Assembly (NCBI RefSeq): GCF_029227915.1
Contig: NC_079876.1
Coordinates: 10,788,001 to 10,852,000 of the forward strand
Source of the DNA: Hydractinia symbiolongicarpus
Taxonomy: Eukaryota; Cnidaria; Hydrozoa; Anthoathecata; Hydractiniidae
Direction of reading: 5' to 3'
Length of the DNA stretch: 64,000 nt
A program made the translations under genes and the position numbers. Under the pieces are notes generated by a model. The model did no database searches. It was not told the DNA's origin and saw only the letters and a program-made list of their open reading frames with translations. Shown here one piece after another: positions 34,674-45,764 of this stretch (position 1 is the first letter of the stretch; each line of letters begins with the position of its first letter).

Positions 34674-34797
34674 GCAATTTTTTTTGGTCAATTTTGTAGC
34701 AGATAGTGTTTTGTGTCCATAAGCCTGTTTTTCTTGCGGCCCTCTTCTGATTGATATCCATGATCCCTTTTTTTTCTGTTCTGAGGTTAACCTTCAT
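34674..34797 (-). CDS. astacin propeptide/mature N-terminus exon
   Basis: Flanked by CATTTTAG and TTGC|GTAAGT. It reads MDINQKRAARKTGLWTQNTI near its middle. A KRxAxxxxxxLW stretch is where astacins are cut from the propeptide and begin the mature enzyme. It leaves in phase 1, matching the next exon. It enters in phase 0, which does not match the strong phase-1 donor of the signal-peptide exon at 35755; either a small exon lies between them or a weaker donor is used. Confidence 0.7.
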
Positions 34798-35754
34798 CTA
34801 AAATGTTACAAAGAATTTTCAAATAATAATGAGGAAAATTTGTACGACAATTCGACTTTGAAATTTTCGAATAACATTAAAATTTCTAGTAATTGTTATG
34901 CGTGCTAGTCTAGATAGGAAAGACCACGCCCATTAACATCGTATCTCCCATATGTAATATTAATAAACTCTTTGTGTTATTCAAGTCAAACTTGTGTTAT
35001 TTTATTTCTACAGCAACAGAAAGAAGTATCTCACCTTTAACAATGTTTTGAAGTAACTTAAACCATTTATTTGAAAGAAATTTTAATATAGTTAGAACCT
35101 GTCTAAATATATTAGTATACTACTCTATTAGTAGAAAGTTCAATTTAAAATACTGGTATGGATAGAACCTGCCGAATAGATAGACACTTGCATAACTTTT
35201 TGAATTATAAGCAAAAGCTTATAGATGTGCTGGTACAAGTGTTCACTTTATTACATCATACCTCTTGCTCAAACTTAGACGCATCTTTCGAAGTCAACAA
35301 GCCAGAATGTCAAATTTACACGCATGGTTACTTAATCATGCTTAATAGGATCAGCATTTTCCATAAAAATATCTTTTTGCGAATGTTTTATCAACAAATT
35401 ATTATCCGTTTTGTTAGAAAATTGTTGAATTGCTCATTTGAGGTTTTGCTTTAAAAATATGTATATATCTTTTTTTTCACAGTAAAAAATAGTATAGTCG
35501 CGTAAATCATTTAATCAACCCTATTTTGAATACTAAGCCACCTAAAATACGCTACTAGGAAATTTTAAACACGCGTGACGTACTGCTGGCTAAGAGTTTT
35601 CCAATTGTTTTTATTTGTTTTGTTATTCATAATATTTTTATCGCAAATTAATATAATAACAAGGTATTATGGTTCTAAAGTTATTAACGAAAGTACGCTA
35701 GGCATATGCCTTCTTTAGCTCTCTATAAGCCTACAATGAGATGAGGGTACTTAC

Positions 35755-36073
35755 CATGACCAAGATTCATTTCTGGAGATGGAACATAATTGCTTTCAAC
35801 TTCGTCGTCTTCGTTTTCATCTTCATCATCATCTTCGTCATCATCCTCGTCAGCGCCATCATCAGTTCCAGCATCAGCGCCATTTTCAGTGCCATCTTCA
35901 GTGCCATCTTCAGCGCCATTATCTCCAACAACGGTTCCATCACCGTTTTGAGCGGAATCTGGAAAACCGTTCGAACTTAAATATCTGTCTGGTTTTGCAT
36001 CCACAATTGGTACACGTAGCCACATAACCAGGAAAATAAGTAAACAGGCGAGAGCACCAACATTTGATTTCAT
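35755..36073 (-). CDS. signal peptide and acidic linker exon, probably of the astacin gene
   Basis: The ATG at 36073 begins a clear signal peptide (ALACLLIFLVMWLRVPIVDA). A Gly/Asp/Glu repeat region follows (units like EDGT, ENGA, DAGT, DDGA), then a run of Asp/Glu, and the exon ends at CATG|GTAAGT. Strand, order and a secretion signal suit the first exon of the astacin gene 1 kb downstream, but the phase does not match the next visible exon, so linkage is probable rather than shown. The acidic region may act as a propeptide or bind calcium. The gene lacks a visible TATA box. Confidence 0.6.
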
Positions 36074-38626
36074 CTTTAAATTAAATATATATCAAATTAT
36101 TTTATGTAAAATAATATTATTTGTAATAATAGGGAAAGAGATTATTAAAAGACTAACATACGTTTTGCGTCAAAACAAAGCCAGCTGATGAACTACTTCT
36201 TCTGTGTTTTAATTACAAATACAATACAATTTGCATACCTTTAAAACTCTCAAAATTCATTGAACATGATCTAACTTTTGTGACCTTTGATCCGTGAAGC
36301 AGCAACATTCTTGTGTAAACTTTTATATTTGCTTCAATAGCTTTATACCCAACTCGTTGACCTTGGTTTTCCGCTTTACGACATTCTCGTAAAATTTCGT
36401 TACTTCATTATATTTCTACATAAATTTCTTCTACTGACCTAGTGATAGGCCGTCCCGTCCATTGCAGAAAAATTTTTGGTACAAAGTCCGACCGAGTCAG
36501 GCAGAAAAGTGTGAATCGACCATCTCTGCTTAGCTTTCAAAATGAAAATATGTGAGGGATATGGCTACACGAATAGTCGATAAAATTTTTAAAACATATT
36601 TAATAAAAAAAGTTTTGAAATACAATACAAAAAATATATAGTCAACATTTAAGCGAAAATTTACGGGTTTTCTTATAATATATATAAGGATAAGCACAAA
36701 ATTGTAGATAAAAGCTTGGCGAATTCAGCTTGATTGATAAAAGTCTTATCAATCAACCTTTAGATCAAAAATATAATCATTATAAAGACGTTGTCATCAT
36801 AATGTCTGAACTAACATATCCACATCAATTTATATGTATGATTTAATAAAAAGCAACTTAGGCAGCACAATTTTACGCATTGAAACGTTTATAGCGGACT
36901 TTTTTTATCTTGTCTACTCTCTGTCTCGACTTCTATCTATCTCAAACAAAAGACTCTTTCTCTTAGGCATTGTGTACGCTCTAAGTTATTTTCCTCCCTT
37001 TAAATCGAGCTTCTCTATCTTCAAGATTTCTGTATCTCGAAGATTTCTTTATATTGAAGATTTTGGTTTTAGAAGTGCGACATGGTGGTTTAGAAGTGCG
37101 ACATGATTCGGAAAATTGAAAACGGCATGTCCAACAAGTAGGCATAGAAAGAAAAATCAATAATTGTTTTAACTTTTAGGAAAAAAACCTTCTGCTTTTT
37201 TGTGAGAATTTTCTCTATATCGATCTTTCTCTATCGTGAAAAAAAATTTTGGTCCGTTGCGCATTCGAGATAAGGTTAGGTCACTGTATTTTTAGCGTTT
37301 TTTGTCAGAGAACCTAGCTCCAGCTGATAAGGTGTCGATATTTTTGGGTGTAAATCTTCTGACTAGCGCAGAGAGAAATTCTAAACCTTAATTTAATTAG
37401 ATTGGTGTTTGATTATTTTTTCTCCAAAGATCGGGTTTTACAATTTATTTTTGCGAATTATGACTTTAATATGTCAAGAAAAGAATATTTAGATCTAATG
37501 AGATTCTTCTTAAATAGATAATTTTTTGTTCTTAAAAGAGTCTCCAAAATGTTTCCAATCAGCTTTTAAAAACATCCGTACTTGAAATATTGGGAATAAA
37601 ACCTTTCACATCTATTCGTAAGACTTCTAACGTGTTTTGACGTTTATAAAAAGTTAGTAAAAAGTTAGTGAAAATGAACTAAAAGGGATAGCAAAATCAC
37701 CCCCACACTGCATAAAAAATAAAGTTGGTCACATATAATTTTATTATTACTATTGTATAGAAATCGTATGGTTATATCGTTCTCAGAAATTCGATTATAA
37801 AAAAATTTAAACCGGTTTAACTCTGTTTAGTGAGTCTTAAGATTTAACCAATCAAACGTTTTTTTTGGTAGTCCAGTGTGTGTGTGTGTGCAGTTAAATG
37901 TTCATCGAAAATTAGAAAAATTAGGACGTTCAAAACATAAGTGATCTAGAAAGGTTCTCTGAAATAAAATATAAAGACACAGGAGTGAGAAAAGAGACAA
38001 GTTCAATAAGCAAAAGACATTCAAAGAAAAATAAAATAATCTTCTTTCTGTTCTAGCTGTAATTTATTCAACAAAGTACTTCTTTCGTGCAGACATTTTT
38101 GTTCCACACACAACGTTTTCCACGTTTTCTTTTTGTTGTTGTTAGAGCTATTGCTATTTTAACTGCAATAGAAGCGAGTTCATAACCTTCTGTAATTTCT
38201 TATTACAATTTGTCGTAAGTAAAATTAAAAAATTCTATTCGCATGTATCATTTGTCAAGTGTATATTTCATTTTAACCGTGTTGTGGCGGCTCAGAGAAA
38301 ACAATACAATATTATATAAGAATTATACAAAAACCACCACCACCTCTCCGTCCTGAATAGGAATTAATTTTCAATACAATTTTGACAAATCAAATTCAAT
38401 TAATGTAATCGTGTATCAAGTCTCACTTTAACTGGCGAATAACTATGGCATCAAAGGTATGTCTAAGTGCCCCTAATACTATTCCTAACGGGAATAAGCA
38501 AAACCAACCACGAAATTTTATTAAAATAATATAAGGCGATATATAAAATGCAATACAATTCTGTCCCTTAACAACAAAAGTTGTTCAACTAGTCCAAGGT
38601 CTCAATGTATAGCAATGTCTTACTGG
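36074..38626. other. gene-free stretch
   Basis: No domain-bearing frame was recognised. Pyrimidine-rich tracts occur at 36900-37060, and a GT microsatellite of about 16 bases lies near 37875-37892. Promoter elements for the flanking minus-strand gene at 36073 may lie at the left end. Confidence 0.4.
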
Positions 38627-38998
38627 TTATCTTTCAGAGCTACAATCCGTGTTTTTACAACGTAATTCACAATTACTACGCACATCTACGCCGAGTATTG
38701 GATATATAATCTTCACTTGTTTACAATGTAATCCAACAAGATTTTTTTCTAACTTCGAGTTTTGCTGTTTATCACACACATACTCCCAATGTACAATTCG
38801 ATGTCGTACTTGCTTGCACGCACATGGCGCAGTTGTGTCGTTAAAACAAGGTGCTACTTCAAGATCTATCATCCACTTTGCGTCATTTCGTTGCAATGAT
38901 TTGTTGCCTTGAATTATTGTGGTTTTCTTCAAATAAACTAATGGTATTTGTGTAATGAAATAGAGAAGCAAAAATAATTTTGCTGGCGTGATAAACAT
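38627..38998 (-). CDS. secreted 8-cysteine protein, paralogue 1
   Basis: A 123-codon single-exon frame. The signal peptide (KLFLLLYFITQIPLVYL) is followed by a Lys/Asn-rich spacer and a compact Cys domain. In order: APCFND, APCACKQVRHRIVHWEYVCD, GLHCKQVK, VRSNCELRCKNTDC, with eight cysteines. The same arrangement occurs in the neighbour at 40129, so the gene pair is a tandem duplication and the spacing is under constraint. I do not recognise the family. A small secreted ligand, matrix or defence protein are all possible. The frame is intact, and no intron is needed. Confidence 0.7.
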   Translation of the reverse strand: MFITPAKLFLLLYFITQIPLVYLKKTTIIQGNKSLQRNDAKWMIDLEVAPCFNDTTAPCACKQVRHRIVHWEYVCDKQQNSKLEKNLVGLHCKQVKIIYPILGVDVRSNCELRCKNTDCSSER

Positions 38999-40128
38999 AT
39001 TGTAAACAAGAAATACACCAATTCGTCACAGCGAAATTACTAATTAAGCAAAATATTAAATGCCGCTTTCATCAAAATCTTAGACATTTTTTATCTCGTA
39101 TAACTATATTACATTTTTAACTTCTTAAAATGTTGTGAATGTTATGCATAGAAAAGAGGAAGTAATGGAACTCACAATCGCATGCCGAACTGAAACCCTT
39201 GACGGTTTAATTTTTGCAGGAGAATATTCTAAAACAGGGTTTGAAATGATACATTTTTTATACACTTACCATCGTTCATGTATCGTTTTTTAGAACAGCC
39301 TTAAAAACGTCGAGATTTGAGCCAAAATTAATAAAAGCGTTTAATAAACTTCAAACGTTTCTTATTAAAAAACCGCCAAATGCTTTTAGTACGTTTGTTC
39401 TTCCTATTGTTTTTCTACTGCTTTTAGATGTATCTTTCCTTCTTTGCCTTTGTATGTTTGTAGCTATAGTATTAGAGGTAGTATGTTTTTTGTTCGGATG
39501 TATTATGTCTGATATACTTGCTGCACAATCGAAGTCTGTTTTCTGTATGCTATTTTACGCTTGACTAAATAGAAGTTGTAGAGCATATATGTTTTGTTAC
39601 ATGGTTTATACAGCTGTTTACGCTTATGTGTTTTTCATAAGAGCGAAATTTCCATGCTGTGAAAAAGCGCAGGTGGCATCTCATTAAGCATTCGCCGAGA
39701 ATACAAATTACCTTGAACCAACACGTTTTTTCTGTTTACAGCATGTATTTCCAATTTGTATCAATTTTACCCGCGTTATGGAAATCAAATTTAACAGCCC
39801 CCTGCGCTTCATGACATATAGCGCAAAAAATCGCACCATCGAAATTTGCTTGCAGATAGATTGCACTTTGCTAACAAATTGTATTCGCTATTAGATTGTC
39901 GTAACACTGAAACACTATTAACTATCTGACCACAATTATGTCCCTATAGCTTGCTTAACTGTGGCGTCTTTTGTCTACTAAAATTGAGAGAGGTTTGTGC
40001 AAAATGCTGAAACTGAAACTAATGCTGAAACTGAAACTAATATGTCTAATGAGATTCTGCATAAACCGATCTGTGATGATATATCTTTGCAAGAAGTGTC
40101 TGCAGAAAAAAGAAGACGATTAAGATTA

Positions 40129-40590
40129 TTATTCACTTTGTTTTACTCTAATTCTAAGTTTACATTGCTGTTCGGTACACCTTAATTCACAATTACTTCG
40201 AACTTCGACTTTTGGTTGAACAGGTATCACAGTTTTAATCTGTGTGCATTCCATTCCTTCATAACTTAAAGCTAGCTTCGAACTTGCATCATAATCACAA
40301 ACATACTCTGTTTGAACGATCCAGTGTTTCACTTGCTTGCATTTACATGGTGCAGCTCTATCGTAATAACACGCTGGATTTGGTAAAGAAAGTTTGCTCA
40401 TTACTTTAATCTTCCCTTCGTCTTTTTGCAATGTGTCACCTGTTCCCACTCGCGTTGGGTGTACCACGGGTGGGAGAGGGGGAGAAAGTGTTGTTTTCGG
40501 AGTGTGAAACGATTTCTTTTGATGGTTTTTATGAAATAAACAACTTTTAGCAAACAGTAGAATGAATATTGATAGCATATGTCGTGACAT
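40129..40590 (-). CDS. secreted 8-cysteine protein, paralogue 2
   Basis: A 153-codon single-exon frame. The N-terminus (MLSIFILLFAKSCLF) is signal-like. A Pro/Thr/Lys-rich linker absent from the paralogue follows, then the Cys domain: PACYYD, APCKCKQVKHWIVQTEYVCD, GMECTQIK, VRSNCELRCTEQQC. CKQVxHxIVxxEYVCD and VRSNCELRC are shared word for word with the 38627 gene, while the signal peptide and linker have diverged, which is the pattern of a conserved folded core. The family is not recognised. A short 18-bp tandem repeat lies just downstream at about 40003-40040. Confidence 0.7.
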   Translation of the reverse strand: MSRHMLSIFILLFAKSCLFHKNHQKKSFHTPKTTLSPPLPPVVHPTRVGTGDTLQKDEGKIKVMSKLSLPNPACYYDRAAPCKCKQVKHWIVQTEYVCDYDASSKLALSYEGMECTQIKTVIPVQPKVEVRSNCELRCTEQQCKLRIRVKQSE

Positions 40591-41479
40591 GTTTATCTAA
40601 AGATAAAGGTTTCTGTTGATTATTTCTGTTGATCACACTTTGTTAACTTTTTACTAAAGATGGATGTATGATCTGGCACTGTCATTGACTTGACAGAAAC
40701 CACCGATAAAACAATTTAACTAAAACTTCACTAACACAGATATAAAACAACTAAAAGTATGCATGGTATATGTAGCTCTTTTATTTTTGACAAAATTAAA
40801 AGGTTATGTGACAAGAATATATATATATGAATATATATGAAATAAAACTAATATAAAACTTAGTGATTGTGTAGAAATATCGTGTGTTAGCATCTCGTAT
40901 TAAGTGTTTAATTGTCATAGCTACTTTGCATTGTTACACATATGTTGACATTTACTACATCAAGCCATATAACTTTTGTGACGTCATTTAATATTCGTAT
41001 TACACATTCGTTTTGCCATTCTTTTAGAAATATTCCATCGAACAATTTCATTTATAAAAAAGATCAGCTCGCTTGAAGGAACATGAAAATTATTTTCAGA
41101 AAAACACTTTTCCTCTTTTTGGATCATTGAGCATGGTTTTATTTGTTTCAGTGAGATTGTCAATATCACTTTCGGCATGTTTCACCAATATTTCATAAAC
41201 GATTTGTTAGAGCTACAAATCAGCTTTCAGTCTTTAACTGTGATAAGGAGTTTAAGCTTTGAGGAGTAAAATTTTTTACGAGGATTGAGTACAATAAATA
41301 AGCTTAAATATCATATTGGAAATTTTTATATTGTTGAAAATCCACAATTTAACATATAAGGAAGTGCCCGTGCTTTTAAATCACACCACGTTGAGAATAT
41401 TGACACTGAGGCAAACTTCATAACGGCCGCTACTGTTATTGAATGTTAAATAAGCAATTTTAGTTTGGAAATAATGGAA
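40591..41479. other. gene-free stretch
   Basis: Upstream region of the second 8-cysteine gene. No further coding or RNA gene was recognised. Confidence 0.4.
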
Positions 41480-42650
41480 ACCTATTTGGGTTTTTTTAAG
41501 AACTACTTTATGCTATGGTGCTTGGTTGTGTAGCTTACTGAGTTTTTTATATTTACCTATTAGGCACCTGCATGCCAAATTTTTAACTCCTATACCTTTT
41601 AAAGTCTAGATTCTGGTTTTACTTGAACTACCGCTAAATATTTTTACAAAAATCTTATAATTGGGAAAGTACAATAACTTTCGTTACGATTATCCTAAGA
41701 GTTTAAAGCTACTTAATTAAAGGTAATTATTTTGAACACATGATTAATCCAATTTTCCGAATTTTTCCGATTTAAACCGAAAATGAAGGGCAAGTAAGTA
41801 AAGTAAGTAAGTAAAATATATTTTCAGGGCTTATCCATTTTCAATAAAATGGCTCTTCATCCCAATAAAATTTAACAAGAAGTATATTACAGATAAAATA
41901 CAAATAAATGATAAAAATATTATTGAAAGAATTAAGTATGATAAACAGAAGAACATCATGCGAGATCATCAGCATAAAATGAGACAGACGAGAAACTAAC
42001 ACACAAGAATGGAGCAAACATGCAAAGAAAAAATAAATAAATAAAATATCGGTCTCTCACAAGGGATCTTGCTATTGCAACATCTATCAAGTAGCCTTTA
42101 ACGTTCTTGCAGAAAGTGGAATGAACGTTTTCGTTTTTTAGTTTTGGTGGAACCTCATTGAACAACTTACTAGCAAAAACTTGGAAATTTCATGATATAA
42201 CCGATGGTTTAATACGTTTATCAGAGTTCCGCATTGTTCTTATGTGCAATTTAACATCTAAATGACATGTAGAAGGCCAGTATACTGAGTTTAACGCCTA
42301 ATGGGTAATTTTTGCCAATTTAAAATGTCTACGTTCTCCAATTTTTAGCGTAGTTTTTTCATGTGAAATATGCAAAAACAGCAAAATATGTTAGATAACT
42401 TTTATTCAGCTGTACTTCCAATTAGAACTGAAGAAATTGAATTTCAGCAGATATTGGTATTTTGGATAAATTTTAGGCTTGTCGTGACGTAATGGAAAAA
42501 TGAATAATATCAGATAAAATGTGTTGCTATTATCATGGAGTTAGAATATCAAGTAAAATTATTTCTACCTCCATGCGGTTATTTAGTGTCTTTCATGACG
42601 TACTATAAGTGATAAATTTTGTATGCATTTATTTAGTTCATAATATAATG
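41480..42650 (+). mobile_element. diverged piggyBac-like MITE, interrupted by a LINE 3' end
   Basis: The left half (from CTACTTTATGCTATGGTGC-like sequence through CATGCCAAATTTTTAACTCC to about 41790) and the right half (about 42340-42650, including ATATGTTAGATAACTTTTATTCAGC) follow the order of the reference MITE. They are split by about 540 bp of unrelated sequence. Both terminal TTAA/CCC ends are lost. It is the oldest-looking copy in the window. Confidence 0.6.
41795..42330 (-). pseudogene. LINE ORF2 C-terminal and 3' end fragment
   Basis: On the minus strand the frame at 41956-42165 reads FNEVPPKLKNENVHSTFCKN, the Trp/Phe-N-x-LP-x-x-hydrophobic pattern seen at the extreme C-terminus of non-LTR reverse-transcriptase proteins. 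The likely 3' end is marked by a (TTAC)n run at about 41793-41815, which suits CR1/L2-type elements that end in short microsatellites. It is 5'-truncated, as usual for LINE insertions, and sits inside the MITE. Confidence 0.6.
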
Positions 42651-42713
42651 GAAGAAGCTGCATATATAATACAATGATTACCATGCCTCGTTGTTTTTAT
42701 CCCGTTGGCTTTA

Positions 42714-43236
42714 ATGTCACCAAAGCAAGTTTATATCAAGTTCGCATCAGACGTTGGTCATAGTTACCTTTGCTATATTTGCTTTGAAGATTCAACCGGT
42801 CAGATCAATTGAGTTTTCGTTAGCAAAGATCACAAATCAATCCAGTCAAATAAACAATATCAATGCCATGAAGCCCTCAGCCAACTGAGAAAGGAGATTA
42901 ACATTCCAATACAATCTGAAATCTACTGGCCCGGTAGTGAAGTAGTTTTAAGTTTCAAAGAAATTAAGTCTCGTTTACATAAAAAACGTTATGTCAATTC
43001 TGACAAAAATCATGCTGACGTAGCATTAACCAGATGTGGTGTGCAATTGCTGAAGTAAATGCAATAATCCTGAGATCGTTGAAAGTAACAAACATCCCTA
43101 GGAAAACTCTATTTTATATCAGTCATAGGTACCATTTCAAGTTGTCCGAAGAATATTCGAGTAGCAGCATTAATGGACCCAGTTTGCTGGTCCTCTTGGA
43201 AAGCAGTACCAATAGGAACTGAAAAAGATATGCTAG
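42714..43236 (+). pseudogene. unidentified coding remnant, copy 1
   Basis: The frame from ATG at 42714 reads SDVGHSYLCYICFEDSTGQI then TGA, then continues open (CHEALSQLRKEINIPIQSEI and onward) to about 43054. A second possible exon at 43123-43236, between TATCAG and CTAG|GTAAAT, encodes AALMDPVCWSSWKAVPIGTE. The CxxC and Trp/Cys-rich parts suggest a real protein, but I recognise no family. The internal stop, a 24-bp deletion relative to the copy at 48 kb and mismatched phases indicate a pseudogene, perhaps carried by the duplicated segment. Confidence 0.4.
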
Positions 43237-44215
43237 GTAAATAATTTCAATAAATCATTTCAATCATCAATAATAAGTACCTTTTGCTACAAAAAACAAG
43301 TAAAATCCAAAAATTATCCTGTCAATGTCACTTTGTCCTTTATTGTCTTGTGATCATATCCACTTTTGGTGTAGTGCTAAAAATGAATGTACTCTAAACT
43401 AACAAGAGGTATGAATATGTGATTATGTATGTGATAATGGCAAAAAGTCAACATGCAATATTGACATGCATACTGTGTAATTTCCAGACCGGAACATTGG
43501 TAATTTACATCTGGCAATATTATTATTTTCTATTATTATATGATGACGTCATAGGTCGTTTTGTCACATGCCAATCCAATTTGTCTTGATTAAGTAGTTA
43601 CTGACATGAATGTGCATAGATATACCGAGTTTTATTCTATGACAGCTATTAACACCAAGGTTTTCAAACATCGATTATTTAAAAAATTTATTGATTCAAG
43701 ATTTGAATTCTGATCGATTTCCGTTTTCTTCCTAGAGAAATCATTTGCCTTCACCTGCAAACATTCCTAATAATGTCTTACATTCTTATATTTTTTTAAT
43801 GACTTGTACTGTAAATAGTTTTAAAAAAGATAAAAACAGATAATTTCCAAAAAAGACATATTTTCTTTGACCATTGTCTCAGTATTACGTCACAACATAT
43901 TGATGCTTCTTTGTACTAAGTCTCGTTACTTGTAATCAAACAGAACAAAAGTTACAGGCCGCGGGGACTTAATGTCCCCCCATACCCACTAGGGTCAAAA
44001 TAGCCCATATTAAAAGGAAAATCTAAATTATGCAACGACATTGACGGTGAATGACAAAATGATGATCTACATATGTACAATGATTACTAAAGAAAGCTAA
44101 AAAAGTTGAAAAAAGCTGTAAAAAGGATGAAATTTGCAAAGCAATGGGTGGAATAACACATTATTTTATCATCCAGAAATTGATGGCCGAATGTGAAAAA
44201 TGTTAAGAGGGAACT

Positions 44216-44410
44216 TGTAGACTTAGCCAGAAGGTTACCAAGAATAAAGGCGCAACAGAGCTTGTTTAGTGGGAAGATGTTCAAGTTGATTTATCACTTG
44301 GACAATATATAAACATAAGTTGTAGACCTAGCCAGAAGGCTACCAAGAATAAAGGCGCAATAGAGTTAGTTTGGTACTTGAACAATTTATTCAATTTCAT
44401 TCAAAGTAAC
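44216..44410. repeat. ~105-bp direct repeat in duplication unit 1
   Basis: GTAGAC(T/C)TAGCCAGAAGG(T/C)TACC and the next bases, including AAGAATAAAGGCGCAA, occur at about 44217 and again at about 44322. The region is absent from duplication unit 2. Confidence 0.7.
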
Positions 44411-44806
44411 TAAATAATAACTTTAAAATTAACTGGGATTATTTTTTTTACTAACGCATGCAAATATGCAGTATCAAAAGTAATTTTGTAAGACAATTCC
44501 GAATAACGCAAGGATGTAAAGCTTTTTACCGAAAAGAAATAAAAAGAATATTGTTATACGCTTATTGATTTTTAAATTATATTTTTTTTCAAGATGTTAT
44601 CTGAAATAATAGTTTTGTTTTACTCGTGACATCATCAGATTGACCAACTAGCTTTCTAGCAACAAGGCAAAACTTCACCGATCATTGTATCATTATAGCA
44701 ACTGTAACGTATTTGTTAGAAAAAATGCTTTATTTTAATGAATATTAATTTAAATTATATTAAATTAGTGAGTATTAATTCTACTGTTGATTGCAAAAAG
44801 TTTTAA

Positions 44807-45520
44807 CCTTGTTCGGTCCGGGGGTGGTGGGGGGAGGGGCGGATTCAACTGCCCCCCCCCCCCCCTGACGGTTTTGTCTTTATAACGCTCTAACGCTACG
44901 TTGAAATGGCTATCATACTTATTGAGTTTCAGTATTCATCCATTACACACCTGTATGCCAAATTTTTAGGTCCCATGCCTCTCAGAGGCTTTGATATTGG
45001 CTATTATCGAAACTACCTCTAAAAATCGCTATGAAAACTTTATAACTGGGAAAATATAATAACTCTTGTTAGCATTATCCTTAGAACTTGAAACTTACAA
45101 CACAGCTTTTTTTATCAAGAAGAATCATTTTTCATTATTTAAACACGTGACTAATCCGATTTCAGGATTTTTTCGGATTTTACTCGAAAATCGCAAAAAA
45201 ATGGATTTTCGGGCAATTTTTGGCAACTTTTCATACGATCTATGTAGAAACCAGAAAATATGTTAAATAACTTTTATTTCGCTTTCAGAAACTTCAGACT
45301 GATGCAAAAATCCGCTCTAGAACTACAATAATTGAATTTTAAGCAGACGGTGGCAGAAAATATGCTGACGCAAGCAAAAATTTATTGCCTTCATTTTGTT
45401 TCTTTTGTATTGTACTATAAGTGTCCCAAGTTTGATTCAATATGAACAGGCCTATGAAAAGTTATCGAAAAGGGATGGGGGCGGTCATATTATGTTAGAA
45501 ACCCCCCGGAGCGAATAGGG
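44807..45520 (+). mobile_element. TTAA-flanked piggyBac-like MITE, copy C
   Basis: TTAA at 44803-44806 and 45521-45524; ends CCTTGTTCGGTCCGGGG and GGAGCGAATAGGG. The interior is collinear with the copy in the Polinton. A long C-run palindrome is present only at the left end. Open frames of about 66 codons inside are not conserved as coding. Confidence 0.88.
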
Positions 45521-45682
45521 TTAAGGAAACTGTGTCGTGTTTATTCTATTTAACACTACTCTACCTAAAGCATTGAGCATTTCAAGTAAATAACTTACAT
45601 TTTAAAGATGATACCACGCACATTTGTGATTCCGGACATTTGCCAATACTTGACTCAACAACATTTGTAACAAAAAAACATG

Positions 45683-45764
45683 CGACGAGGGTTGGATTTG
45701 ACCCAACACAGGCAGAGCCCAATAGAGCAGCAGTTCATTGCCTTAACCACTCGGCCACCTGGTC
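45683..45764 (-). pseudogene. degenerate tRNA-Ser(GCT)-like locus
   Basis: An 82-base match to the tRNA-Ser genes on the minus strand. The D-arm (GCCGAGTGGTTAAGGC) is intact, but the acceptor stem has a mismatch, the anticodon arm has several changes (loop CTGCTGC) and the T-arm is rewritten to GTTGG...CCAAC, which still pairs. The B box is altered, so Pol III transcription is doubtful. Confidence 0.75.

Noticed and set aside
35741-36027. Plus-strand frames rich in His/Gln or Ile/Ser opposite the acidic exon
   Set aside because: They are shadows of the Asp/Glu/Gly repeat coding on the minus strand, which has a signal peptide and a splice donor.
36834-37106. 90-codon plus-strand frame with hydrophobic stretches
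   Set aside because: It runs through pyrimidine-rich, repetitive sequence; the hydrophobic residues reflect T-rich composition, and there is no homologous feature.
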